64,000 nucleotides of DNA from Nocardiopsis suaedae (lineage in GTDB: Bacteria > Actinomycetota > Actinomycetes > Streptosporangiales > Streptosporangiaceae), in NCBI RefSeq assembly GCF_027706745.1, contig NZ_JAQFWP010000006.1, forward strand, positions 62,001 to 126,000. Direction: 5' to 3'. This document shows positions 7,760 through 15,615 of this stretch, piece after piece. The translations under genes were made by a program, and so were the position numbers. Within the stretch, counting starts at the first letter, position 1; the number at the start of each line of letters is the position of its first letter. The notes below the pieces were generated by a model, which searched no databases, was not told the origin of the DNA, and saw nothing but the letters and a program-made list of their open reading frames with translations.

Positions 7760-8032
7760 ATGACGGCGTATGGAACCGAGATCGTGACGTGGGACGTCCA
7801 CGCACCTTCGACCACGGCATTCCTCCAGGGCGCACACCGCACCGCCCCGCCGGTCCCTCGTGCCCGCGCCCCACGGCCGGACGTCCGGCCCGGCCTGGGA
7901 AACCTCGCGACCGGACACGAATCCCCCTCCACTGCGACGGGGTGCCCCTCGGGCCAGGGGCCGCGGCGCCCCGGTCCGGTGGACCCTGCTGGGCCTTTCG
8001 GCCGTCGTGCCGCCCCTCAGGCGGCGGTATGA
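7760..8032 (+). CDS. Weak candidate small ORF downstream of the stress promoter
   Basis: A possible 90-residue reading frame starts at ATG 7760 with GGGAGAGGG nearby and begins MTAYGTEIVTWDVHAPST. I do not recognise it. Only about 75-80% of its third codon positions are G or C, lower than neighbouring genes, and the C-terminal half is Pro/Arg/Gly-rich like non-coding GC-rich frames. It is listed only because a clear stress promoter lies 150 nt upstream with no other gene to serve nearby. Confidence 0.15.
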   Translation: MTAYGTEIVTWDVHAPSTTAFLQGAHRTAPPVPRARAPRPDVRPGLGNLATGHESPSTATGCPSGQGPRRPGPVDPAGPFGRRAAPQAAV

Positions 8033-8162
8033 GGAGATCCGGGGTCAGGCCCGGAGCTGGAATGAGCACAGGAGGCAGTGCGGGCCGCCGGGCAGGCGGC
8101 CCTGGTCCGGCGCCCTCCCGCCCCGCGCGGCGGCGGGCCCGGCTGAGTAAGGAGGACGCGCG

Positions 8163-9428
8163 ATGAGGATAGACATGGTCTCCGAGCACGTATCGCCGCT
8201 GGCGGTGGTGCAGGGGGCCGACGCGAGCGGCCGGAACGTGCACGTGGCGGAGCTGTCCCAGGCGCTGGCGGCGCGGGGGCACAGTGTCGTCGTCCACACG
8301 CGCCGTACGTCTCCGGACCTGCCCGAGGAGGTCGAACTCCGCCCGGGCGCCTACGTCCGCCATGTGGACGCCGGGCCGCCCGAGCCCCTCGGGGAGGAGT
8401 CGTCGCCGCACACCGACGCGTTCGCCGAGAACCTGGCCCGCCGGTGGGTGCAGGACCCTCCCGACCTGGTCCACGCGCACCACTGGACGAGCGGCCGGGC
8501 GGCGCTCGGAGCGGCCGCGGCCGCCGGCCTGCCGGTCGTGCAGACCTTCCACGCCCTGCTGGCGCTCAAGCGCCTGCGCGACGGGGCGCCCGACCCCGGT
8601 CCCCCCGAACGCGGCCGTGTGGAGACCATGGTCGCCCGCCGGGCGGACCTGGTGGTCGCCACCTCCACCCAGGAGCAGCGCGTCCTCCGGGAGCGCGGCG
8701 TCGCGCCGGACCGCGTCGCGGTCGTGCCCTCCGGGGTCGACCTGGAGCGCTTCCACTCCGAGGGGCCCACGGCGCCGAAGGGCGACGCCCCCCGGGTCCT
8801 CTTCCTGGGGCGGCTGGTCCGCCGCAAGGGCGTCGACACCGTCGTGCGGGCCATGGCCGGGGTCCCCGAGGCCGAGCTGGTCGTGGCCGGAGGCCCGGGG
8901 CCGGACGGCTCCGACGCCGACGCCTCGGCCGACGGCGAGGCCGCCCGTCTGCGCGGGATCGCCGAGGAGGCGGGGGTGGAGGACCGGGTCCGCTTCCTGG
9001 GCGCGGTCCCGCGCGAGGAGGTCCCGGCGCACTTCCGCGCGGCCGACCTCGTGGTGAACGTGCCGTGGTACGAGCCGTTCGGGATCACCACGGTCGAGGC
9101 GATGGGGTGCGGGGCGCCGGTGATCGCCTCTGCGGTCGGGGGCCATCTGGACACGGTGGTCAACGATGTCACCGGGCGGCTGCTGCCCCCGGCGCGGTCG
9201 CGGGCCCTGGCCTTCCGGATGCGCAAGCTGCTGGCCGACCCGGTCACCCGTGAGGGCTACGGGTTCGCCGCGGCCGACCGGGTCGCGGCCCGGTTCGGCT
9301 GGGAGACGATCGCGGCCCGCACCGAGCGGTGCTACCAGCGCGTGCTCCGGGCGCGCGGGCGCGAGCCGGAGCCGGTTCCGGAGCGGCGGGGCGCCCTCGC
9401 GGCGGCCCGGGCGCACGAGGAGGCCTGA
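8163..9428 (+). CDS. GT4-family glycosyltransferase
   Basis: A 421-residue GT-B fold glycosyltransferase. The N-terminal domain has VVQGADASGRNVHVAELS (acceptor-side Gly-rich loop) and the C-terminal domain has LFLGRLVRRKGVDTVVRAM and the nucleotide-sugar motif YEPFGITTVEAMGCGAPVIA at about residues 302-321. This resembles MshA/sucrose-phosphate-synthase-like GT4 enzymes; donor and acceptor cannot be told. The ATG at 8163 is preceded by AAGGAGG. Its place inside the stress island and the promoter at 7581 suggest a role in stress protection (glycosylated osmolyte, thiol or envelope glycan), which is inference only. Confidence 0.88.
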   Translation: MRIDMVSEHVSPLAVVQGADASGRNVHVAELSQALAARGHSVVVHTRRTSPDLPEEVELRPGAYVRHVDAGPPEPLGEESSPHTDAFAENLARRWVQDPPDLVHAHHWTSGRAALGAAAAAGLPVVQTFHALLALKRLRDGAPDPGPPERGRVETMVARRADLVVATSTQEQRVLRERGVAPDRVAVVPSGVDLERFHSEGPTAPKGDAPRVLFLGRLVRRKGVDTVVRAMAGVPEAELVVAGGPGPDGSDADASADGEAARLRGIAEEAGVEDRVRFLGAVPREEVPAHFRAADLVVNVPWYEPFGITTVEAMGCGAPVIASAVGGHLDTVVNDVTGRLLPPARSRALAFRMRKLLADPVTREGYGFAAADRVAARFGWETIAARTERCYQRVLRARGREPEPVPERRGALAAARAHEEA

Positions 9429-9439
9429 CGCGCCGAGCC

Positions 9440-9460
9440 GGGCGGGCGGGCCGCCCGCCC
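9440..9460 (+). terminator. GC-rich hairpin after the glycosyltransferase gene
   Basis: Near-perfect inverted repeat GGGCGGGCGG / CCGCCCGCCC, 12 nt after the stop codon. Confidence 0.6.
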
Positions 9461-9515
9461 CGCGGCCGATGCGGGGCTGTCCGAAATGTTGTGTTCTCCC
9501 CCGTGCGCCAACGGC

Positions 9516-9534
9516 CTAGGCTAGGCTACCCTAA
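9516..9534. promoter_or_regulatory. Iron box (DmdR1/IdeR operator)
   Basis: CTAGGCTAGGCTACCCTAA matches 16 of 19 positions of the actinobacterial DtxR/IdeR/DmdR1 consensus TTAGGTTAGGCTAACCTAA. It lies 58 nt before the GTG of the siderophore-binding lipoprotein gene, so that gene should be repressed when iron is sufficient. Confidence 0.85.
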
Positions 9535-9591
9535 GTCGCCGTGCAGGGCCGTGGTACGGCCGCAGTCGGGACACGTCAGGAGAACGGCACG

Positions 9592-10668
9592 GTGGACAGC
9601 AGCAGACTTCGGGTGCGCGGCGCGGGCGGACGCGGCGCCGGTGCGGGGCGCGGCCCCGCCCTCACCCGCCGCGGGGCCCTGCTCGGGATGGGCGGCCTGG
9701 CGGCCCTCGGCGCCGCCGGCTGCGGCGGCGGGAACGGCCGCGGCTCCGCGGACGGCCCCGTGCGCACGATCGAGCACAAGTACGGCACCGCCGAGATCTC
9801 CGGGACCCCCGAGCGGATCGTCACCGTCGGCCTCACCGAGCAGGACTACGTCCTGGCCCTGAACGTCGCCCCGGTCGGGGTGCGCGAATGGTTCGGCGAG
9901 CACCCCGGCGCGCTCTGGCCCTGGGCGAAGGAGGCCCTCGGCGACGCCGACCTGCCGGAGGTCCTGCCCGTCGACGAGCTCGACTTCGAGCAGATCGGCG
10001 CGCTGGCCCCCGACCTCGTCCTGGGCGTCAACTCCGGCCTCACCCAGGACGAGTACGACACCCTCGACGGCATCGCGCCCACCATCGCCCAGCACCCGGA
10101 CCACCCCGACTTCGGGGTGCCGTGGCAGGAGATCGCCCGGGTGGTCGGCACCGCCCTGGACCGCGAGGACGACGCCGAGGCGCTCATCGCCGACATCGAG
10201 GAGCGGTTCAAGGACGCCCGGGACGACCACCCCGAGTTCGCCGGGGCCACCGCGCTCCTCGCCTCGTCCATCGACGGCGCCGCCTGGGCCTATGCCGAGG
10301 GGCCCGCCCCGGGCTTCCTGACCCAGCTCGGCATGGGGATGCCGGAGCAGGCCGAGGCGCTGTTCACCGACGAGGAGCGCGCCCCCAAGGAGGTCAGCCT
10401 CGAGGAGCTCGAACTGCTCGAGGCCGACGCCCTGCTGGTCGGCGTCTACGGCGACCCGGAGGCCTCGATCACCGGGATGGACGTGTTCAAGGAGCTCGAC
10501 TCCGCCAAGGAGGGGCGCGTCCTGGAGATGCCCGAGATGAGCCGCCTGAACGGCGCCCTGTCGTTCGGCTCCGTCCTGAGCCTGCACTACGCCCTGGACG
10601 TGCTGCCCGACGCGCTCGCCGCGCTCCTCGACGGCGACCCGGACACCGAACCCGATGAGGCCGAGTAG
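9592..10668 (+). CDS. Iron-siderophore ABC transporter substrate-binding lipoprotein
   Basis: A 358-residue periplasmic-binding-protein family member (FepB/FhuD type). A twin-arginine signal (LTRRGALLGMGG) and lipobox LGAAGC place the lipidated cysteine at residue 44. The mature part has the class III fold pattern: PERIVTVGLTEQDYVLAL, FEQIGALAPDLVLG, IAPTIA and YALDVLPDAL. The start chosen is GTG 9592 with AGGAGA 8 nt upstream rather than the in-frame GTG at 9541. An iron box lies just upstream. No permease or ATPase gene is adjacent, so it must work with a transporter encoded elsewhere; a lone FecCD permease sits at 60.8 kb. Confidence 0.92.
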   Translation: MDSSRLRVRGAGGRGAGAGRGPALTRRGALLGMGGLAALGAAGCGGGNGRGSADGPVRTIEHKYGTAEISGTPERIVTVGLTEQDYVLALNVAPVGVREWFGEHPGALWPWAKEALGDADLPEVLPVDELDFEQIGALAPDLVLGVNSGLTQDEYDTLDGIAPTIAQHPDHPDFGVPWQEIARVVGTALDREDDAEALIADIEERFKDARDDHPEFAGATALLASSIDGAAWAYAEGPAPGFLTQLGMGMPEQAEALFTDEERAPKEVSLEELELLEADALLVGVYGDPEASITGMDVFKELDSAKEGRVLEMPEMSRLNGALSFGSVLSLHYALDVLPDALAALLDGDPDTEPDEAE

Positions 10669-10719
10669 CACGGGGCGGGGATTCTCCCCTGCGGCGCGTG
10701 CATAGTCCGCCCGGAGGCG

Positions 10720-10855
10720 GTTAGCGCACGGACGAAGGCGCGAGGGCGACGACCCGACGCCGTCGCGCCGGCACCCGGACCTCCGCCCGGGTGCCACCGT
10801 CCCGCCGGAGTGCGCCAGGGGAATCGGGGGGTGCCCCGGCCTCCCGGGACGGATG
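10720..10855. repeat. Duplicated leader block, copy 2
   Basis: Homologous to 4936-5066: GTTAG, GGCGCGAGGGCG, the CACCCGG / CCGGGTG hairpin at 10772-10793, and GGGGGGTGCCCCGG. It ends about 105 bp before the promoter at 10959, which is itself nearly identical to the one after copy 1. Confidence 0.6.
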
Positions 10856-10875
10856 AGGGGACGACGCGGAGGACG

Positions 10876-10916
10876 CCAGGGCCCAGCCCGCAGCCGAGCG
10901 CGGGCTGGGCCCCTGG
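10876..10916. terminator. Large hairpin upstream of the ChaB gene
   Basis: Arms CCAGGGCCCAGCCCG (10876-10890) and its complement at 10901-10916 with one bulged C close a 10-nt loop. It may terminate the lipoprotein transcript 200 nt downstream of its stop or insulate the promoter at 10959. Confidence 0.55.
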
Positions 10917-10958
10917 AATCACCGGCGTCCGAGGCCGCGGGGGCGTCCCGGGCGCGGG

Positions 10959-10984
10959 GTTTACCCGGTGTACTTCCAGGTAGT
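10959..10984 (+). promoter_or_regulatory. SigB-type promoter for the ChaB/Rho_N gene
   Basis: GTTT at 10959-10962, 16-nt spacer, GGTAGT at 10979-10984. GTTTACCCG and CAGGTAG are shared exactly with the promoter at 5238. The start codon at 11022 is 38 nt downstream. Confidence 0.72.
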
Positions 10985-11021
10985 GAGCCTAAGAGGGGAG
11001 CCGACCGGAGAGGAGGCCCTC

Positions 11022-11435
11022 ATGCCGGGACGCCAGGAGCTGCCCAGCACCATCCAGCGCTCGCCGCGCAAGGCCCAGGACACCTGGATCAAGGCGCACG
11101 ACTCGGCGGTGGAAGAGTACGGCGAGGGGGAACGGGCGCACCGTGTGGCCTTCGCCGCGCTCAAGCACAAGTACGAGAAGGTGGGCGACCACTGGGAGCG
11201 CAAGAAGAGCGGCAGCGGGCCCTCGGACGAGCGCGCCGCCGACCCCAGGGCCAAGCGCAAGCAGGGAAGCGCGGGGACCGCGGGCGGAGTCGACGCATCG
11301 GCCACCAAACGCGACCTCTACGAGCGTGCCCAGAAGCTCAACGTCGAGGGCCGCTCCACGATGGACAAGGACGAGCTGGTCGCCGCGCTGGAGAAGGAGA
11401 GCAGGACCCGGACCCGCCAGGCGCGGGAGAGCTGA
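11022..11435 (+). CDS. ChaB-domain protein with C-terminal Rho_N/SAP-like motif
   Basis: A 137-residue protein. Residues about 5-58 match ChaB (LPSTIQRSPRKAQDTW, HDSAVEEYGEGERAHR, AFAALKHKYEKVG). Residues about 93-130 form a short helix-extended-helix resembling the Rho N-terminal/SAP motif (TKRDLYERAQKLNVEG then MDKDELVAALEK). ChaB was first linked to cation transport regulation, but actinobacterial relatives with a Rho_N tail are uncharacterised and may bind nucleic acid. The ATG at 11022 has GGAGAGGAGG upstream. It is flanked by a SigB-type promoter and a 30-bp palindromic terminator, so it is probably monocistronic and stress-induced. Confidence 0.88.
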   Translation: MPGRQELPSTIQRSPRKAQDTWIKAHDSAVEEYGEGERAHRVAFAALKHKYEKVGDHWERKKSGSGPSDERAADPRAKRKQGSAGTAGGVDASATKRDLYERAQKLNVEGRSTMDKDELVAALEKESRTRTRQARES

Positions 11436-11470
11436 CCGCCCGCCGCACAGGCGGCGGGGAGAGCGAATGA

Positions 11471-11500
11471 GCGGGGGCCGCCCGGCCGGGCGGCCCCCGC
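11471..11500 (+). terminator. Palindromic terminator after the ChaB gene
   Basis: A perfect 30-bp palindrome with arms GCGGGGGCCGCCCGG and its complement, 36 nt after the stop codon. Confidence 0.75.
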
Positions 11501-11549
11501 TTCGGCGTCCACCACCTGCTCCGACCTGGGAAGACCGGGCCGGACGCGC

Positions 11550-11575
11550 GCATGGTGGGCCGGGGCCCGGGTAGC
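11550..11575 (+). promoter_or_regulatory. SigB-type promoter for the gene at 11609
   Basis: GCAT at 11550-11553, 16-nt spacer, GGTAGC at 11570-11575 (equivalently N15 and GGGTAG). Fits GNNT-N15-GGGTA. The start codon is 34 nt downstream. Confidence 0.68.
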
Positions 11576-11608
11576 CGCGGTGGGCGACACGGATGGAAGG
11601 AGGGGCCG

Positions 11609-11980
11609 ATGTCCGAGGAGAACACGCCTCCGCTGCCCGGGTACGAGGGCATGCCGCTGGCCATGCTGCGCCACCGCATCCGCTCCCTGGGGGAGGAGGA
11701 CCTGCACCGGTTGATGGCCTACGAGCGGGAGCACGCCGCGCGCACCGGGGTCCTGGAGGTGCTGACCGCGCGGCTCGACGCCGTGCGGCAAGGGGCGGAG
11801 CCCTCCGAGGGCGACCAGGGCTTCCAGCCCGAGGCCGCGCCCCCGCCCGCCGGAGGCTCGCCCGTCGGACCGGCGTCGGCCGCCCCCGCGTCCAACCCGC
11901 CCCCGCACGGGGATCCCGCCCAGCCGGCGCGCCCCAAGGGCGACCACAGGCCGGGCGGAGGGACCCGGGGCGGGCGGTGA
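11609..11980 (+). CDS. Conserved actinobacterial small protein, function unknown
   Basis: A 123-residue protein. The first 70 residues are helical and conserved in style (LPGYEGMPLAMLRHRIRSL, EDLHRLMAYEREHAARTGVL, VLTARLDAVRQGAEPSEGDQ). The remainder is a Pro/Gly/Ala-rich disordered tail ending in GGGTRGGR. I recall small streptomycete proteins with the same helical core but no assigned function. The ATG at 11609 has GGAAGGAGG upstream. Its own SigB-type promoter lies 34 nt upstream. There is no signal peptide or membrane segment. Confidence 0.8.
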   Translation: MSEENTPPLPGYEGMPLAMLRHRIRSLGEEDLHRLMAYEREHAARTGVLEVLTARLDAVRQGAEPSEGDQGFQPEAAPPPAGGSPVGPASAAPASNPPPHGDPAQPARPKGDHRPGGGTRGGR

Positions 11981-11991
11981 ACGCCGAGCGG

Positions 11992-12017
11992 GCATCTTCG
12001 CCGCGAAGCGGGGTAGC
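11992..12017 (+). promoter_or_regulatory. SigB-type promoter for the second hemerythrin gene
   Basis: GCAT at 11992-11995, 16-nt spacer, GGTAGC at 12012-12017, 60 nt before the start codon at 12077. Same layout as the promoter at 11550. Confidence 0.68.
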
Positions 12018-12076
12018 GGGGCCGGACACCGGCCGACCCCGCCGGTGGACCGGAGCACCGAGGCGAGGGGGCGCCC

Positions 12077-12643
12077 ATGGCGCACGGAACACGCGATCTG
12101 ACCGACGTCGTCACCGAGGACCATCGCCGCCTGGAGGCGGTCTTCAGCCGGTTGGAGGAGGACGCCCAGGACCGGGACGACCGGCGCCGCCTGGTCGAAC
12201 ACCTGATCACCGAGCTCGTCGGGCACGCCGTGGCCGAGGAGCACCACATGTACCCGGTGGTGCGCGCGCGGCTGATCGACGGCGAGGCCCAGGCCGAGGA
12301 CCATCTGCGCGAGCACGCCGAGATCGAAGAGGTCATGAAGGAGCTGGAGGGCGCGGACACGGCCGACACCCGGTTCGAGGAGCTGCTGCGCGCACTGACC
12401 ACCAGCTTCCGGCGCCACGCCGAACACGAGGAGCGCGAGCCGCTGGCGCGGCTGCGCGAGGCCTGCTCCGGACAGGAGCTGATCGAGCTGGGCGAGAAGG
12501 CCGACGCGGCCAAGCGCACCGCGCCCACCCGGCCGCACCCGGGCCTGCCCGATACCCCGCCGGCCAACCGGGTGCTCGACCCCGGGGCAGGGCTGGTGGA
12601 CCGGGTGCGCGACCGCATGCGCGCGAGCGCCGACGAGGGCTGA
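12077..12643 (+). CDS. Hemerythrin-like (HHE) protein 2
   Basis: A 188-residue HHE protein. Candidate di-iron ligands are H16 (TEDHRRLE), H50 with E54/E55 (VGHAVAEEHHMYP), H80 (REHAEIEEV) and H114 with E118 (RRHAEHEERE). The tail APTRPHPGLPDTPP and LVDRVRDRM is shared with hemerythrin 1 at 6531, so the two are paralogues. The stress-type promoter at 11992 and the downstream PoxB-type gene (63-nt gap, no promoter seen) suggest a two-gene operon. It is likely a redox or gas sensor or a protective protein. Confidence 0.9.
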   Translation: MAHGTRDLTDVVTEDHRRLEAVFSRLEEDAQDRDDRRRLVEHLITELVGHAVAEEHHMYPVVRARLIDGEAQAEDHLREHAEIEEVMKELEGADTADTRFEELLRALTTSFRRHAEHEEREPLARLREACSGQELIELGEKADAAKRTAPTRPHPGLPDTPPANRVLDPGAGLVDRVRDRMRASADEG

Positions 12644-12706
12644 GGCGGGGCGGGGTCCACACGCCCGCTCTCCGACGACCCCGAACACACCGAGGAGTTG
12701 TGCACG

Positions 12707-14494
12707 ATGGCAGAGAAGGTCTCCGACTACCTCCTGAAACGCCTGCGCGAGTGGGGGGTCGAACGCGTCTTCGGCTACCCCGGCGACGGCATCAACGGGC
12801 TGCTCGCGGCCTGGGACCGGGCCGACGACCGCCCCCGGTTCGTCCAGGCGCGGCACGAGGAGCTGGCCGCGTTCGAGGCGGCCGGGTACGCCAAGTTCTC
12901 CGACCGCGTGGGGGTGTGCGCCGCCACCTCCGGACCGGGGGCGGTCCACCTGCTCAACGGCCTCTACGACGCCAAGCTCGACCACGTCCCCATGGTGGCG
13001 GTGGTCGGCCAGACGCACCGGGAGTCCATGGGCGGCTCCATGCAGCAGGAGGTCGACCTGCACGCGCTGTTCAAAGACGTGGCCGCCCATTACCTGGCCG
13101 AGGTCAACGTCCCCGAGCAGCTCCCGAACGTGCTCGACCGCGCCATGCGCATCGCGGTCTCCCGGCGCACGGTCACCGCGGTGATCATCCCCGCCGACGT
13201 CCAGGAGCTGGACTACGAGCCGCCCGCGCACGCGTTCAAGGCGGTCCCCGGCACCCTGGGCGCGCCGAAGTCGGCGACCGTGCCCGACCGCGCCGAACTG
13301 AACCGGGCCGCCGAGGTCCTCAACTCCGGGTACCGGGTGGCCATCATGGTCGGCCAGGGGGCGCGCGGCGCGGGGGAGCAGGTCGCCGAGGCCGCCGACG
13401 TGCTCGGGGCCGGCGTGGCCAAGGCGCTGCTGGGCAAGGACGTGCTCTCCGACGAGGAGCCCTACGTCACCGGCGCGGCGGGACTGCTGGGCACCCGGCC
13501 CTCATGGGAGATGATGCGCGACTGCGACACCCTGCTCATGGTCGGCTCCGGGTTCCCCTACAGCCAGTACCTGCCCGAGTACGGGCAGGCGCGCGGGGTG
13601 CAGATCGACACCGACCCGTCCATGCTCGGCCTGCGCTACCCCTTCGAGGTGCCGCTGCTGGGCGACGCGCGGGAGACGCTGCGCGAGCTGCTCCCGCTGC
13701 TCCAGCGCAAGGAGGACCGCGGCTGGCGGCAGACGATCGAGAAGGGCGTCGAGCGGTGGTGGCAGGTGCAGCGCCGCCGCGCCGAGGTGCCCGCCGACCC
13801 GGTCAACCCCGAATGGGTGGCGCACGAGCTGTCGCCCCGGCTGCCCGACGACGCGATCGTCACGGCCGACTCCGGGTCGGCCACCAACTGGTACGCCCGG
13901 CACCTGCGCTTCCGCGGCACCATGCGCGGCTCGGTCTCGGGCGGCCTGGCCTCCATGGGGTGCGCCATGCCCTATGCGGTCGGTGCCAAGTTCGCCCATC
14001 CCGACCGCCCGGTGGTGGCGCTGGCGGGCGACGGCGCCATGCAGATGAACGGGATGAACGAGCTGATCACCGCGGCGCACTACGCCCGGGAGTGGAGCGA
14101 CCCGCGCCTGGTGGTGGCGGTGTTCAGCAACGGCGACCTCAACCAGGTGACCTGGGAGCTGCGCGCGATGGGCGCCGCGCCGCAGTTCGTGCCCTCGCAG
14201 CGGCTCCCGGAGGCCTCCGTCGCCGAGTACGCCCGGTGCCTGGGGCTGACCGGTATCCGTGTGGACGACCCCGCGCGGGTGGCCTCGGCCTGGGATGAGG
14301 CGCTGGCCGCGCAGGGGCCCGTGGTCGTGGAGTTCGTCACCGACCCGTCGGTGCCGCCGATCCCACCGTCCGCCACCTGGGACCAGATGGAGTCGATGAC
14401 CGCCGCGCTGGCCAAGGGCGACCCGGAGGCGTGGTCGGTGCTGGCGCGCGGCGTCCGCTCCAAGGTGCAGGAATTCCGGCCCGGTTCCGGGTGA
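12707..14494 (+). CDS. PoxB-type thiamine pyrophosphate-dependent oxidase/decarboxylase
   Basis: A 595-residue TPP enzyme with the three standard domains: N-terminal PYR domain (GVERVFGYPGDGINGLL, RHEELAAFEAAGYAKF, TSGPGAVHLLNGLYDAK), central domain, and C-terminal PP domain with the TPP/Mg motif GDGAMQMNGMNELI to VFSNGDLNQ. Overall arrangement is closest to pyruvate dehydrogenase (quinone)/pyruvate oxidase rather than acetolactate synthase. The substrate is inferred. The ATG at 12707 is chosen over the in-frame TTG at 12698 because GAGGAG lies 9 nt upstream of it. Probably co-transcribed with hemerythrin 2 and so part of the stress set. Confidence 0.87.
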   Translation: MAEKVSDYLLKRLREWGVERVFGYPGDGINGLLAAWDRADDRPRFVQARHEELAAFEAAGYAKFSDRVGVCAATSGPGAVHLLNGLYDAKLDHVPMVAVVGQTHRESMGGSMQQEVDLHALFKDVAAHYLAEVNVPEQLPNVLDRAMRIAVSRRTVTAVIIPADVQELDYEPPAHAFKAVPGTLGAPKSATVPDRAELNRAAEVLNSGYRVAIMVGQGARGAGEQVAEAADVLGAGVAKALLGKDVLSDEEPYVTGAAGLLGTRPSWEMMRDCDTLLMVGSGFPYSQYLPEYGQARGVQIDTDPSMLGLRYPFEVPLLGDARETLRELLPLLQRKEDRGWRQTIEKGVERWWQVQRRRAEVPADPVNPEWVAHELSPRLPDDAIVTADSGSATNWYARHLRFRGTMRGSVSGGLASMGCAMPYAVGAKFAHPDRPVVALAGDGAMQMNGMNELITAAHYAREWSDPRLVVAVFSNGDLNQVTWELRAMGAAPQFVPSQRLPEASVAEYARCLGLTGIRVDDPARVASAWDEALAAQGPVVVEFVTDPSVPPIPPSATWDQMESMTAALAKGDPEAWSVLARGVRSKVQEFRPGSG

Positions 14495-14507
14495 CCCCGA
14501 TGTGTGC

Positions 14508-14533
14508 GTTTATCGTTCCGTGACCCGGGCACG
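14508..14533 (+). promoter_or_regulatory. Weak SigB-like promoter upstream of the sigma factor gene
   Basis: GTTT at 14508-14511, 16-nt spacer, then GGCACG (or N15 and GGGCAC). It has the right spacing but one mismatch in the core GGGTA. It lies 152 nt before the sigma gene and could support autoregulation. Confidence 0.3.
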
Positions 14534-14684
14534 GTGCCCCTCAGAGGGCGCCCCCCGGGGGGAACGGGGGCACACGCCCGACGGGTCGACGCTGCGGCCG
14601 CCACCCCCGCGGGGGCAGGAGGCATGGCGGCCGCCGGCTCCCCGTGCAGGCGAACGGCCGACCACGCAGGGGAGGAAACGCGAG

Positions 14685-15503
14685 ATGGCCGCTCCGAGCA
14701 CGAACGAGGTAGTGAGCGGCGCCGAATCGGACCGCCGCCGCGGCCGGGACGGCACGACCGCCGAGGAGCTGCTGAGGGCCCGCGCCGCCCTGCCGCCGCG
14801 GTCCGCGGCGGCCGAGGAGCTCGGCGAGACGGTGGTGCGGATGTACGCCCCGGTCGCGCGGCGGGAGGCGCGCCGGTACCGGGGCCGCGGCGAATCCATG
14901 GACGACCTCGAACAGGTCGCCATGCTCGGACTCACGCGCGCCGTGGCCTACTACGACCCCGACTACGGCAAGCCGTTCCTGTCCTACCTGCTGCCGACCG
15001 TCACCGGCGAGCTGAAGCGGCACTTCCGGGACAACACCTGGGACGTGCGGGTCCCGCGCAAGCACCAGGAGAAGCGGGGCGAGCTCAACCGGTTCACCGG
15101 GGAGTTCGCCCAGGAGCACGGGCGCGGGCCCACCACGTCCGAGATCGCCACGGCCCTGGACCTGGACGAGCACACCACCGACGACCTGCTGAGCGCCTCG
15201 CGGGCCTACTCGGCGCTGTCCCTGGACGCCCCCTGCGGGACCGGGGAGGAGGACGCGCCGAGCCTGGGGGACACCATCGGCGAAGGCGACGGTGCCGCGG
15301 AGGGCATCGAGGACCACGAGGCCGTCCGGGAGGCGCTGGCCCGCCTGCCCGAGCGCGAGCGGCGCATCGTGCAGATGCGGTTCTACGGCAACCGCACGCA
15401 GACGCAGATCGCCGACGCGGTCGGACTCTCCCAGATGCACGTCTCCCGGCTGCTGAGCACCACGCTCAAGGAGCTGCGGGCGGACCTGGCGGTCGCCGAC
15501 TGA
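14685..15503 (+). CDS. RNA polymerase sigma factor, SigB/SigF/SigG class
   Basis: A 272-residue group 3 sigma factor. Region 2 spans about 68-113 (MDDLEQVAMLGLTRAV, YYDPDYGKPFLSYLLP, TGELKRHFRDNTWDVRVPR). Region 3 follows, and region 4 is at about 218-265 (LPERERRIVQMRFYGNRTQT, IADAVGLSQMHVSRLL). This is the SpoIIAC/SigB type that reads GNNT/GGGTA promoters, exactly the pattern found before several neighbours. The ATG at 14685 has GGGGAGGAAA upstream. No RsbW-type anti-sigma or anti-anti-sigma gene is adjacent, unlike the usual arrangement, so its control must be encoded elsewhere. Confidence 0.93.
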   Translation: MAAPSTNEVVSGAESDRRRGRDGTTAEELLRARAALPPRSAAAEELGETVVRMYAPVARREARRYRGRGESMDDLEQVAMLGLTRAVAYYDPDYGKPFLSYLLPTVTGELKRHFRDNTWDVRVPRKHQEKRGELNRFTGEFAQEHGRGPTTSEIATALDLDEHTTDDLLSASRAYSALSLDAPCGTGEEDAPSLGDTIGEGDGAAEGIEDHEAVREALARLPERERRIVQMRFYGNRTQTQIADAVGLSQMHVSRLLSTTLKELRADLAVAD

Positions 15504-15615
15504 GCGCCGCCTCGGACGCCGGGCGCCCACCGTTCCGCGTGAGCGACGCGTTCACCGGTGGGCGGCCCGGTCAGCGGAGGGCCGACCCGCTCCCCGCGTG
15601 CACCGAGGAGGCGCG

